A DNA stretch of 64,000 nucleotides from Cyclospora cayetanensis (taxonomy: Eukaryota > Apicomplexa > Conoidasida > Eucoccidiorida > Eimeriidae): NCBI RefSeq assembly GCF_002999335.1, contig NW_020312064.1:1-64000 (forward strand). Reading direction: 5' to 3'. Shown here one piece after another: positions 37,959 to 48,354 of the stretch (the stretch's first letter is position 1; each line of letters begins with the position of its first letter). The position numbers and the translations under genes were made by a program. Under the pieces are notes generated by a model that was given only the letters and a program-made list of their open reading frames with translations, was not told where the DNA came from and ran no database searches.

Positions 37959-40043
37959 ATGCAACAGCAACCGCAGAAGCCACAGCTGGTTCGGAAATGG
38001 CTCCCACGGGTGTCTTCCCAGGCGGAGCCCTGTGACCCCATTAGGATGCCCCCTCAAGACCTGGCACTGATGCAGCAGTTAGTACGGCTTCAACAAGAGA
38101 ACACAAGCCTGAGGGGGTATGCAGAGAGGGTGACGAAAGAACTAAGGAGCGCCCGCCTCTCACAAGCTGTAACTGCCGCGGCTGCTGCCGTATGCGGGAA
38201 TGATACAGCAAGATGCTCTGCTGTAGCTTCAGATTTACAACAACAGGCGGAGGGGCTGCCTTTGCCCCCATGGTGTCTGAATATGCAGCTAGTTAGCCCC
38301 CTTCTTGCAGCATACGACGAACGGATACTAGAGCTCCAAGAAGAGGCAAAATCGAAAGAAAAAATCATAGAAAATTTTAGTGCGAAAGTGATGGCGGTTA
38401 CAACAGAAAACGAACAGCTGGCAGAAGAGCTTCGCAGCAAAACAGCTAGGCTTCAGCAACTGTTTGAGGCTGAGGCTGGCAGCACCGCAGGCACTGGCGC
38501 ACTTGGCTCGGTCAGTGCGGGAAAACCATATAGCTCCCTTTTACAAGAGAAGAATGAGCTAGAAGAGCTTTACAGTTTGACTTCAGAACAAAGTGAGGTA
38601 TTATTAAGCCAGAACCACTTACTCAAATGCCATGTGGAACAAAGTGAAGCTGCACTAGAGGAGATGCGCACGGTAATGGCGGAGACAGAGAGGCGGGCTG
38701 CAGCGGTTGCAGCCAGAGAAGAGAAGCTAGCAAAGCAGGAAGACACAGTGGCGGAACAGGCACTGCAGTTGCGGGAAGCAGTCGAAAGAAACAATGAATT
38801 ATCCAAGCGGCTTGCTCTAGCCGAAAAGGATGTACAGCGGCTGTCTGCCGAATTAGCAACGGCGCTACAGCAGCAGGAGTCTCAGCTTCAAGAACTGCAG
38901 CAAGAACGTGCCGCTGCAGCTGCGGCCGCTGCGCTGCAACAAGAGCATGAAGGGCTTAAGAAACAGGTGGAGTCGGCAGCCAGGGAGACAGTTGCAGCAA
39001 AAGAGGTAGCGGACTACCTCGAGCAGAGACTAGCTACACAGGCCCATGACGCCGAAGAGGCAAGGAAACAATCAGAAAGTATCACACAGCAGCTTCACGC
39101 TGCTGTTGTGGAAAAGGAGCGAGCAGTAGCCAGTGCATCTTTGCTTCAGCAGCATCTAGATCAGTTAAGGGGGCAGCATGAAACGGAGCTACGGCTTTTG
39201 CGTGCTGCTCAAGGGGACACTCTAGAAAGACGGGCCTTGCAAGCAGAGGAGCTTGCAGAGAGACTACGACAACAGCTTGAGGCACTCCAAAAGTCCCACG
39301 GCGAGGCGATAGTAAAGTTAGAAGCAGCAGAAAGGAGGACAGCAGCAGCAGCTGCTGAAGCAAAACAGGCTCGAACCGAGCTTGCTGCTTCTACAAAGCA
39401 CCACCAAACGTTAGAGCAACACCGTCAGCAGGCGCAAGCTGCTGCTGAGTCCGAAGTAGCTCGGCTTAAAGAGGTGCTCACTACACAGGGTAAGGATGCT
39501 GCAGCAAAATCAGCTGCACTTGCTGCTTCCAAAAAACAGCTGGAAGACAGCCTTGCAGCAGCAGAGTCGGCACGACTTACCTTGCAGCAGCAACAAGTGT
39601 TGTTGAATCAAAGGTGCGAGCAACTACAGGAGACGTGCAACACGCAACAGCAGCAGATTGCAGAAGTTACGGCAAAACTAGCGACTGCAGAAGCGGAAGG
39701 TGACGCAGCAAAACGCAGGGCGGAACGAGAGACGGCGGAGGTTAAGAGGCGTTGTGATAGCCTGACTGCCTTGGCAGAGGCAAAAGCAGCACGAATACAG
39801 GAGGCAGCAGACAGGAGACAGATAGCTGCGGCACAGAGACTGCTAGAGGAGCAGCAACAAAGGGAGCGGCTAGGCAAGGAATATGAGTACCAGAAACAGC
39901 GCTTACAACAGCAGCTAGCGAAAGCAGCTACAGCCAATGCAGCTCTCAGACGGAAAATAAATGAGGTTTTGCATGGTCTTGATATGGCGCTACCCCCTGT
40001 ATCTGTTTTAGATGACGAAGAGGAATCTGATGTGACTCCTTAG
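37959..40043 (+). CDS. Long coiled-coil protein, possibly CEP89-like
   Basis: A single uninterrupted frame of 694 residues from an ATG. After a Gln/Pro-rich leader, residues about 30-65 form a helix (MQQLVRLQQENTSLRGYAER). Next come an Ala-rich linker and the segment LVSPLLAAYDERILELQEEA at about residues 111-130. From there to about residue 675 is almost continuous heptad-type coiled coil rich in Ala, Glu, Gln and Lys, with an acidic C-terminus (DDEEESDVTP). The SPLLxAY...I pattern before a coiled coil reminded me of centrosomal/distal-appendage protein CEP89, but this is from memory and weak. A structural role at a centrosome or basal body is inferred. A possible acceptor (CGTAG) lies just before the ATG, so an upstream exon cannot be excluded. 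Ala and Gln runs come from GCA/CAG repeats. Confidence 0.8.
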   Translation: MQQQPQKPQLVRKWLPRVSSQAEPCDPIRMPPQDLALMQQLVRLQQENTSLRGYAERVTKELRSARLSQAVTAAAAAVCGNDTARCSAVASDLQQQAEGLPLPPWCLNMQLVSPLLAAYDERILELQEEAKSKEKIIENFSAKVMAVTTENEQLAEELRSKTARLQQLFEAEAGSTAGTGALGSVSAGKPYSSLLQEKNELEELYSLTSEQSEVLLSQNHLLKCHVEQSEAALEEMRTVMAETERRAAAVAAREEKLAKQEDTVAEQALQLREAVERNNELSKRLALAEKDVQRLSAELATALQQQESQLQELQQERAAAAAAAALQQEHEGLKKQVESAARETVAAKEVADYLEQRLATQAHDAEEARKQSESITQQLHAAVVEKERAVASASLLQQHLDQLRGQHETELRLLRAAQGDTLERRALQAEELAERLRQQLEALQKSHGEAIVKLEAAERRTAAAAAEAKQARTELAASTKHHQTLEQHRQQAQAAAESEVARLKEVLTTQGKDAAAKSAALAASKKQLEDSLAAAESARLTLQQQQVLLNQRCEQLQETCNTQQQQIAEVTAKLATAEAEGDAAKRRAERETAEVKRRCDSLTALAEAKAARIQEAADRRQIAAAQRLLEEQQQRERLGKEYEYQKQRLQQQLAKAATANAALRRKINEVLHGLDMALPPVSVLDDEEESDVTP

Positions 40044-41824
40044 ATTCAGGTTACCTCATCTTTTGTTTTTATGCGGAAGTGACTGGAAAAGCCAGCCACT
40101 CCTGTGAGCATCATTGGCCAAAATGTTCATTGGTCATGCTGAATAATGGTACCCGGCACGACGGTTTCTGCCAAGTCGCAAGGTGCAATGCTATCCTTTG
40201 AGCTCGAAGGCCCCTGTACAGGCTTCTGACATTTGATAGAAGCAAGTATTGCTTATTCAGATGCTGCTTAGACCTGTCCGCATTCAGATTAGCACCTTTT
40301 TTTCCAGGTACACTGAAGCCTCACAACAGGCGAAGGTACTTGTCAAACTGTAGCAACCTTTTCAGCACCTAGCAACTATGCACGTGTACTCAATGAATCT
40401 GCATGCAAGTATGACTGCCCCTTACCACTGTGAGACCTCCGGAATTCTTCATGGCGTCCGTGGGCATGCATTTGCTTTAATCTACATAAGAAAGCTGCCC
40501 TTAGCCATATCCTTTTTATTCCTGAAAGGCCTTGTCTGTCTCTTCTGTCTTTGGAGAGCTGGCAGCAGCCACTACCATCTTTATCAGCCGAGATTGGCAA
40601 CCTTTCCTGCGTTAGCAATGCTCCATCACATCACGCGAAGTTCTCTAGGCTGAGTCCTGCAATTACCTAGACCATGAGCGTACTTAAATATCTCTTTTCT
40701 GAGAGTGGCCTTTTATTAAACAAATTCCAACCACACCGTGATGGTTGGCAAGCGAAGCAATAGTCTTTTACCGGCTTTACCACCCACAGAGTGCTCTCTG
40801 GGTGTCTGTGAAGAATTTCAGGATCGCGACCGTTCTCTAAGAACCAGACTAGAATGCTTCCATACTAATGAACTGATTTTTATAAACATGTAGGGCCCAA
40901 TCGTGCAGGGCAGCCCTGTTGGGGGGAGCCCGCGGAGGGGCAGGACGCTGCTGCCGGAAACTTGACGGCTGGATAGATAGCCATGAATGCTCAATTTATA
41001 CACGTGGGTGCGCTTCGTAAAGTTAGCATTGGCAGTTCTACGTGCTATTGACCAACCCGAAATTCTAGCTAGACATACAAAGCATAATCAAGTGTAGTGT
41101 ACAGCAGGTACCCAAGCAAAAAATACCCGAGGGCACAATTCACTCGTCACTTATCAGCCCAAAGGCACAAAAGCCTATTCCATAAGTCTGTAATTCGCAT
41201 GTGAAATCTCCTTAGGCCTGAAGTACTCGGGTACCTGACTTCTATGTCGTGAAATTCTATATTTCGCCGTGCGCAAGCGTGGCAACTAACGCTGAAGCAT
41301 GTGGGGCCGAATGGACACAGCTGCAATGCTGCAAAAGCTAGAGTGTCTCCGCCTCCGTAGAAGCCCCTCACGTCATAGTGCTATGCCATATGCATATATT
41401 CAAAAGGTTTGAAGTGCAAGTGCAAAACGCGCACTTCCCACGCTGAACGGCTGTCAGCTTCGGTCAGCTAGTACTGCCCAATCGCTATTCATCACGCAAC
41501 TGCGATTAGAGCCAAAGACTGTTAAATAGAGGAATCATTCAGCCGAAAAAAAGAATGCATCTGTGCGCGAACACACCCAACAACCAAATACGTGCGCTCT
41601 GTCGCGCTACTGTGGGGAAAGCGCTTTAGCAAACACCCAGGAAGATGAGGCTGCAGCCCGACAGAGCCAAAGGGAACATGGAAGAATTTGCCAGGCATGT
41701 CTGGTATTTGGGATATATGGAGTTTGTAGAGGCCGATCCTGAAAGGTGTACAGTCATGATCAGCCCACGAAACACAGTGGACGGCAACTGGTTCACAAGA
41801 GTCAAAGCATTACTTCACAATGTC
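40044..41824. other. Intergenic, between converging genes
   Basis: Holds the 3' ends of the plus-strand coiled-coil gene and the minus-strand EF-hand gene. A 61-codon frame at 41645-41830 runs antisense into the last EF-hand exon and shows no motif. Another C/G-rich short repeat lies at about 40905-40945. Confidence 0.4.
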
Positions 41825-42685
41825 TCATGAAACGTCTGGGTCTCTATTTATAAGCTCTCTCGCAAGAATATCATAGTTTAACAGTCCTCCATCCGTGATC
41901 GCGTCAGGTACCTATAAGCAAAATAGAATTTCCTTCCGACTCTCTCAGATCCCAGGAGTCTTGTGAATCTTGCCATCCATATTTAGAGGGGAAAGCTATT
42001 AATTAGACGACAAATTGAGCTGTCTTTGTGCTAATGTTTTAGCCAGGAGCCCCTATAAAAAGGAAAACCAAAGAGCTGGTTCGTGCATATCTACGCGTTA
42101 CCTTCATTGCCCACTCGATGAACTTGTCGGCCTCGTCATCGGTCAGAGGCTCCCCCATTTGCTGCAATATAAATCTTAGCTCTGCAGCGCTGATCCTTCC
42201 AAGTGCATCGCCATCAAATACCCGAAAGCATTCCAACAATCTTTCTTCCTTTATTGGATCCACAAAAAATGGCGACTCGCAGATCTGCAAAAAAGTATGG
42301 AGGCCTATTTTGTCCTTTTTCTCGGGATCAAACTCGTCGAGAATCCTTTTAAGAGTTGCATCAGAGGGTGACTGTCCCACCGAACGGAAGAGCTTCACAA
42401 ACTCCCTTAGCGACGCACAGTAACAATGCGTCATCGAACTGAGAGAAATCGCTTTACATATAAAATTGGACACATATATGTGGAACTCTCGTCCCCCACG
42501 TGGCCAGAGACCTGTGCTGGTAAGATGCATGTGCTAAATACATTGCAGTGCCAGAGGGGATTGATGTCAACGGACTTGTGGGTTATGTATCCATCCCCAT
42601 CTACGTCGAATATACCAAAAGCAGTCTTAAAGCAGCTTGCTTGGGTCTGCGTTATTTTGTACACGACTCCGTCTATTTCTGTCAT
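41825..42685 (-). CDS. Calmodulin-like EF-hand protein, three exons
   Basis: Exons 42685-42576, 42405-42102 and 41911-41825 join in phase to give 166 residues, close to calmodulin or myosin light-chain size. EF-hand 1 is canonical only after splicing: DVDGDGYITHK plus E from exon 2 completes a 12-residue Ca2+ loop. EF-hand 2 (DPEKKDKIGLHT) lacks the usual acidic ligands. EF-hand 3 (DGDALGRISAAE) keeps Asp at positions 1 and 3, Gly6 and Glu12. EF-hand 4 (DAITDGGLLNYD) is degenerate. One or two working Ca2+ sites are therefore likely. The family acts as Ca2+ sensor or light chain for myosin or other motors; with such divergence a motor light chain is possible. ATG 42685 is the first in frame before the loop-1 helix. 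Confidence 0.85.
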
Positions 42686-43757
42686 TGCCTATGAGGGGGA
42701 TGGGTTTCCACGCAGGCCGGCAGGTCCTTGGGACACCCGAGTTTCTACGAAGTGCCGCAGTTGTGCTGTGACGGGTAGCCTGAGAAGCTGAGTAAATAGG
42801 AAGCATCAGTCCACATATGGCATCTTACCTAATAACCGTTCCTGCTCTGTCTGCTCCTTTTATGCCCCCCTCGATGACAATTACGTTCGCTCAGCTTGGC
42901 TTCTGTTAGGTACTATATGGCACAAACAGGATTCCCCCATTTGTCCATGGTTTAGCAAGGCCGACAGGTAAGAAATCTTGGCCACATTCAGCATTAATTT
43001 CAGCATAAGTGCTCACTGTGGTCTCCAAGAACATATATTCGTGGGCACTTCAGAACATTGGACCCTTGAGGGGTAACCTCCGAATTAATGATATAATTGT
43101 ATTACCTAGAGGCTAAAAATCCTCATATTTAGACTTCTTATTATTATATGTTTTTTTCACTGCGTTTTACTCCTCACAGAAACGCTTTTTGTGACTCGTT
43201 GGCTGGGCTGTTGGGCCTGCCCTTTGCGGCGAGTTTATGTGCCAAGCAGAGTGTGAAACGCTCCAGCTACATGATGCTTATAATGAGTTGGGGCTTTAGG
43301 TCTGTGAGATAGGGTCCAGCGTCAAAGCAGCGACTGAAATCCCTGGTTTACTGTCAGCCTGGCCGTGAGATAATTGCCAGCAGTGCGCCAGGGGGCAGCA
43401 GCACTAGCGGGCCACAGCATGAAGTTGGTGTAAACACATGAACTATTCTGGCGTTTAACTTCTTTTATTCTTTTGTTTTGCCCTCATCTCGCACCTTCTT
43501 TGGATAAGCCCGAGCAAAAGCAGCAGTGTAATTTCTTCCTTTCGCCGCGTGCCCCCGGCAAAGGCTAGCAGTAACTGTTGTTGCAACTCTAATTCGGCTA
43601 GCAGCGTACAATTCTTTGTTGTATGCAGCAGGATTCTTTTCACTTACAGTCTCGGTGCTGTGGCCGCAGTGCTGCATCATCGGTGGCCCATGCCGTGCGG
43701 TGGGGGCGTAGACTCAGAAGCTAAAGGTGCGAAGACGCCACCAGTTCCCTCGAAAAT
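42686..43757. other. Divergent intergenic region
   Basis: Lies between the 5' ends of the minus-strand EF-hand gene and the plus-strand lipin gene, so it should contain both promoters. Short frames on both strands show no motif. Confidence 0.45.
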
Positions 43758-46700
43758 ATGTGGGGCAGGATAGTGAACAGCGTCAGCAATGCCCTAGACT
43801 TTAATCAGGCCACGTTAAGTGGCTGCATTGATATCATCTGCGTGCGGAACCCGCACACGGGTGAGTTACACTCCACCCCTTTTCATGTTCGCTTCGGCAA
43901 AGCCAAGCTGCTCCGCTCTAGGGAGAAGATAGTCTCAGTAGCGGTGAATAACAAGGCCACTGCCTTAGTGATGAAATTGGGGGCAGCGGGGGAGGCATAT
44001 TTCATGCAAGAAGTTGAAGATGATATTGGAGTTACAGAAGAAGAATTGGCAAGTCCCCTCTGCTCACCTCTGCATTCACCTCGCCGCGGCCTCGCTATTC
44101 AGTCAGATGCCTCGCTGCCACCCGTTTCTCAGGATACCTCATCCCACCCACCTGCTCACCCAGGACAGGGTGCTAGTCTCTCTACTGCTGCTACAGCGGT
44201 TCTAGCAGAACCCCGCAAGGCAACCGACCGCGCGACAAAGTTGTGTGCAGACAGTGGTAACGAACGGGTACTTCAGTCCTCCGGCACAGAAAGTGCACTT
44301 CATTCCTCTGGCAGCGAAGGCAGCGTTTTGAAGGAGGCCCCGCGTGCTTCCCTCCCACCTGACGCTTCCTCTACCTGGAGGTCAGCGTGGGGCACAGCTG
44401 CAAGATATGAAGGCACAACAGTTGGAGTGAGTGAGACGACTCCTGCTGCTTCTTACCCGGATGGCGAGAATCGTGGAGAAGGCCGAGGAGATGAAAGTCG
44501 CGCTGCGGTTCAGTTTTCGCTCTGCGGCCACGTTTTGTTTGGCACAGCAGACGAAGCTCAACACGATGCTGACGTTTTTAAGGCTAACTTAGTTACTTGG
44601 GAAGCTCTGGACGAGAATCCCGGCCTCTGGTATCACCCGTCTTTAGTGGCGTGCTTTGAACGGACTCCTCCCTATTACCCCGCAAAAGTCGCTCTGCCCC
44701 TGTTGGCTAGCTGGTTGCTGTTTAACCGCCCGCTATCCCTTTACAGTGTTAAGAAGCTTATGACAGCAGAAATCACTTACACCGACAGAGACGGTACAGG
44801 GTGGGCCCCCTGGCAAATGGATAGCATGGGTAGCGGCGCAGGACTGTTACGGCCAAGGCCTGAGCCACTGAGCTCTTCAGACTTCACTCGGAGTAGCCCC
44901 CACAAAGACCAGCTTCAAGGTTAGGCTAGCAAAAGCTGTTGAAAATTAAGGGATGTCTGATAGACCACGTCGACGAGCTTTGCATCATGCTGCGCATTCT
45001 GTACTCTCACCATTTACCCTTTTAAGCCCTCTCTGAAAGCATTTCTTGGTTTCTGATTTTCTTAGTGCTCCGGCCCCACCTAGTCGCTCACTGTTTGCTT
45101 ATGCTTCCTCTAAGGCGCAACATTTAGCAGCGGCGTCAACAGCGACAGCGAATCCCCAGCATTCGCCTCTAACACGGAGCCTTGCAGCGGCAAGAGGTTG
45201 AGGCGTTCTCTTAGGCCCACACCACAGCAACTGGTGAATCAGGCCCTAAGCACTTACTTTCTTGCTTCAGATGGATTGGCTCGAAAGAACTCTTTGGTAT
45301 GTAATCTTGTGCTGCTCGTGTCGGCGTTTTGTGCGCAGGAGTCGCTTGATCTAAAGCCGGGGGCAAACAGCGTATGCTTCACTGTCAGATCCTCCCTCCA
45401 GGGTGAAAAGAGTGTGTGTGGAACAATATATCTGTGGTCAACAGACATCAAGATCGTAGTCTCGGATGTAGACGGCACCATCACAAGGTAGGCGTTGTTG
45501 ATATATCTGCAGTTGCTCGGGCGAGCCGTCCGTGAGTGCGGAAGATAAATTTGTGGTAGTGCTCTGCTACTGTTGCTATTTCATCTGCATTTGATATTCT
45601 TGGTTCTCTGTTGTTGCTGTTCTCTCTGTCGCTGCTGCTAAGCCCGATTGATGGCAACGCAACGTTTATTGCGTTTTCACTGCACTTGCAGATCTGATGT
45701 ACTCGGGCAGTTGATGCCAATAGTTGGGAGAGACTGGTCTCACACAGGCGTAGCCGAGCTTTTTACAAAGATAAAAAGGAGCGGCTATTTGATTCTGTAT
45801 CTGACAGCTCGGGCTATCGGTCAGGCAGATGCCACCCGCGATTATCTATTCGGGCTTACACAGAAGGAGCGAGACAAGCTTCCAGGTGAGAGCTGTTGAT
45901 GCTGCATTGTAAACTTTGCGATAATGTATATGGAAGAAGATGAAATTATCTGGTGTATGCTCTAGCTCGTGAAGGTTTGAGAAGGTCATATTAGAGAAAT
46001 GCATCAAAGGCCGCTGCTAGCTGTGGCATTGGCCAGGACTGTTGTGTCTTTGCTGCAGACGGACCATTGATACTCAGTCCCGACCGGCTTTTCCCCTCCT
46101 TCCGCCGTGAAGTGATCGATCGAAAGCCCTACATTTTCAAGATTGCAGCCCTCAGAGACATTCGGAGTCTTTTTCCCGCCAACAGAAATCCCTTTTACGC
46201 AGGTTTTGGGAACAGAGAGTCGGTAGGTTCTTGTCAACAAAGAAGCGGGAATATGCGCTCCAGTGGCTCACGGTCACTCCAGTTTATCTTTAGGTGCTGG
46301 GTAGGAGGGGTTACGGTTGTGCCGTTGACTTTGGGGATTCATTACGAGAGACTTCATTTAGGCTTTTTCTTGGAAGGATTGAGGTATGAGAGTTTTGCTG
46401 ACCTCAGGATCACAGGGCGTATATTCATGTGGGTATCCCCGAGGCCAAGATCTTCATCATTGACACGGCTGGTGTTATCCACCACATCAGCAACTCCACT
46501 TACGCCCGGACGTAGGTTGCTTCAATGTGTTATAGCTTTCCACAAAACCAATATATGCGCGTTTTGTATTGATTACCTGTTTGGTTACAGTGGCCGCTTC
46601 TTTGTGGCTGTTGCTGTTTATCTCCTATTGGATATTCTGGCATTGCTGCTGAGAGAAGCCACTGTTTTTTAATGCAATACCACTCTCTACTGTGATTGTG

Positions 46701-46942
46701 GATTCTGCAGCTACGAAACAATGAGCGAGATAGCGGAGCACATGTTTCCACCTGTAAAGAATTCTCCGATTGCACAGGGACAGACGACTCAAGAGCTCGA
46801 GGAAAGGGAAGAGGAAGAGGTCAGGCAGCGCAAACGGCTGCAGTATACACTGCATGTAGACAAGCAAGACGATAATTGGGTCTCTCCTACAGCTGTTTGT
46901 TGTAGCGGCTGCAACGACGAGCCTCATCAAATCGTTCTGTAG
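43758..46942 (+). CDS. Lipin-type phosphatidate phosphatase, seven exons
   Basis: Exons 43758-44919, 45115-45296, 45339-45487, 45692-45885, 46059-46222, 46408-46511 and 46711-46942 join without a phase error into 728 residues. The N-LIP domain starts at residue 1 ([20 protein letters not shown]). Residues about 95-380 are a Ser/Ala/Pro-rich insert. The LNS2 catalytic domain begins with SLRPTPQQL and [14 protein letters not shown]. It carries the HAD motif DVDGT (Asp491, Asp493), [17 protein letters not shown], and the C-terminal [20 protein letters not shown]. Lipins dephosphorylate phosphatidate to diacylglycerol (Mg2+-dependent) at ER and nuclear membranes, controlling phospholipid and storage-lipid synthesis. 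The protein ends with an acidic/basic helix and a Cys-rich tail. All introns are GT-AG and 42-199 bases long. Confidence 0.95.
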
Positions 46943-46966
46943 CAACAATGCAGTAGTAACGATATA

Positions 46967-47218
46967 TCATTGCCGTTCACCTTGCGTGAATACACTCAGT
47001 ACTACCTCATTGGGTTGGAGATGCACCTGAATCCAGCAGAATATTTGAAGGCATTGTCTGCGCGAGCTAGCTGTAGGATGGATGATGGTTATCTCCAGTG
47101 GGCCATAAGGCGTTGTGGTGCTTCTCATTTGCTCCGCTAATGAGGCAGACTTCAGAGGCTTTTTCTCTCCATTTAGTTCTTTTCTAAGCTGTTGGAGAGC
47201 CCTCCGTTTTCCCGCCAT
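46967..47218 (-). CDS. Small hypothetical protein, possible first exon
   Basis: ATG-initiated frame of 83 residues starting MAGKRRALQQLRKELNGEKK, a basic amphipathic helix, then SLAEQMRSTTTPYGPLEI. The first 55 residues look protein-like; I do not recognise the family. The frame stops only 25 bases from the lipin stop codon on the other strand. A donor-like ATTCAG|GTGCAT near 47028 could end an exon, but any following exon would lie antisense to lipin, so the gene either ends here or is a chance frame. Confidence 0.3.
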   Translation of the reverse strand: MAGKRRALQQLRKELNGEKKPLKSASLAEQMRSTTTPYGPLEITIIHPTASSRRQCLQIFCWIQVHLQPNEVVLSVFTQGERQ

Positions 47219-48354
47219 TGAGGCCTTGACGTGAGGAGAAAAAGACGGGGTAGCTTGTTGTGTGTTACTATGGATATATCCATTGTTTGAAGTTTTCTAG
47301 TGGTAATGCACCTGCCTTCAGGCAAATCCATTCACCTGCTCACTGCCTCACTGCTGGCCCTTTGTGCTGTTAAGCTGGGTGGGATTGATGCTCCTGTCTC
47401 TTCTTTTGGCAGCAACGGGCAGAGTGGCGTCTCGGTTTTCCAGTGAGGCAGTAGGATTCGGCTGGTGTGGATATTTTTGTTTGGGGGGGAAGAAAGCGTC
47501 CTCTTCTCTACCGGCGAAGCTGCTACCGAAGCGCGCTTTCAACTGCGAAGCTTTTATTTTCAGTGCACTTCTTTACTGTGATTACATCGAGCCAGTATAT
47601 GATGATTTCTTTCTCTACTCTGTTGCTTGGCTGTCTTGGCGGCTAGGGCTTTTAGGAGTTAAAGTGCAGAGCAGAGGCGCAAGGGTGTCCAAATTCCCAA
47701 GCACAACGGTGCTGCTCACCTGAAAAAGACTCGTTAGAGCCTGCCTGCCTCACCCCGCCGGCAGATTTCCACCGGCAGGGTTTTCAGCAGCAACACAGAG
47801 CTATTAAGTATGTAGAAGCTGCAGTAGCAGCAGTCACGATTCAGTCATTATCAAGGTGGCATGTTGCTTTGATAGGATGAGGGTGTTTGGCTTTAGTCAT
47901 TTCGGAGACTGGCGCTGCCTGTATGAGGGTCTTCGCCGTTAACTGGAGGCATGAGGTCGAAGCCTCCAATGCACCAGACCCCGGAGCCCGTTAAAGCAAA
48001 TTAGAGGGCGGGCATGGCGTTGAGGCCTGGGCATGAAAGCCAAAGCCGTCGGGATGTACATATTTTCTGCACAAGTGCGCACGGGGTGTAGCCATGCTGA
48101 ACAATGTTTCATGCGGTTGTGACTATGGACTACTGCGGAGACATCATGTGCATTTCAATTATCTGCTGTGCAATGCTTGGATATACGGAAGGAGGTTAAG
48201 GATGAAATTTGTGGCTTGGGGTCATTTCCCACTTTCCGGGCTGGGCCTCATACTTGATCTAGAGGTTTCCCTCCTCTGTATTAGCTAGAATTAGATTTGG
48301 CAATCATCTGTGTGTGGCACGTGTTTACAGTTCAACGCCTTCAATTACTGGTCT
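47219..48354. other. Intergenic, no gene seen
   Basis: Short frames on both strands. The longest plus-strand one (47364-47723) begins at GTG rather than ATG and has no motif. A short inverted repeat (CCCGCCGGCAGATTTCCACCGGCAGGG-like arms, CCGGCAG...CACCGGCAGG) near 47755-47780 is more direct than inverted and of unknown meaning. Confidence 0.35.

Noticed and set aside
38041..39937. Several minus-strand frames of 76-116 codons inside the coiled-coil gene
   Set aside because: Rich in Leu, Ser and Cys as expected for antisense of CAG/GAG-rich coiled-coil DNA.
41645..41830. 61-codon ATG frame downstream of the EF-hand gene
   Set aside because: Antisense to the last EF-hand exon, no motif, no adjoining exon.
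47364..47723. 119-codon frame with a hydrophobic start resembling a signal peptide
   Set aside because: Begins with GTG, overlaps equally long frames on the other strand, and has no motif after the hydrophobic stretch.
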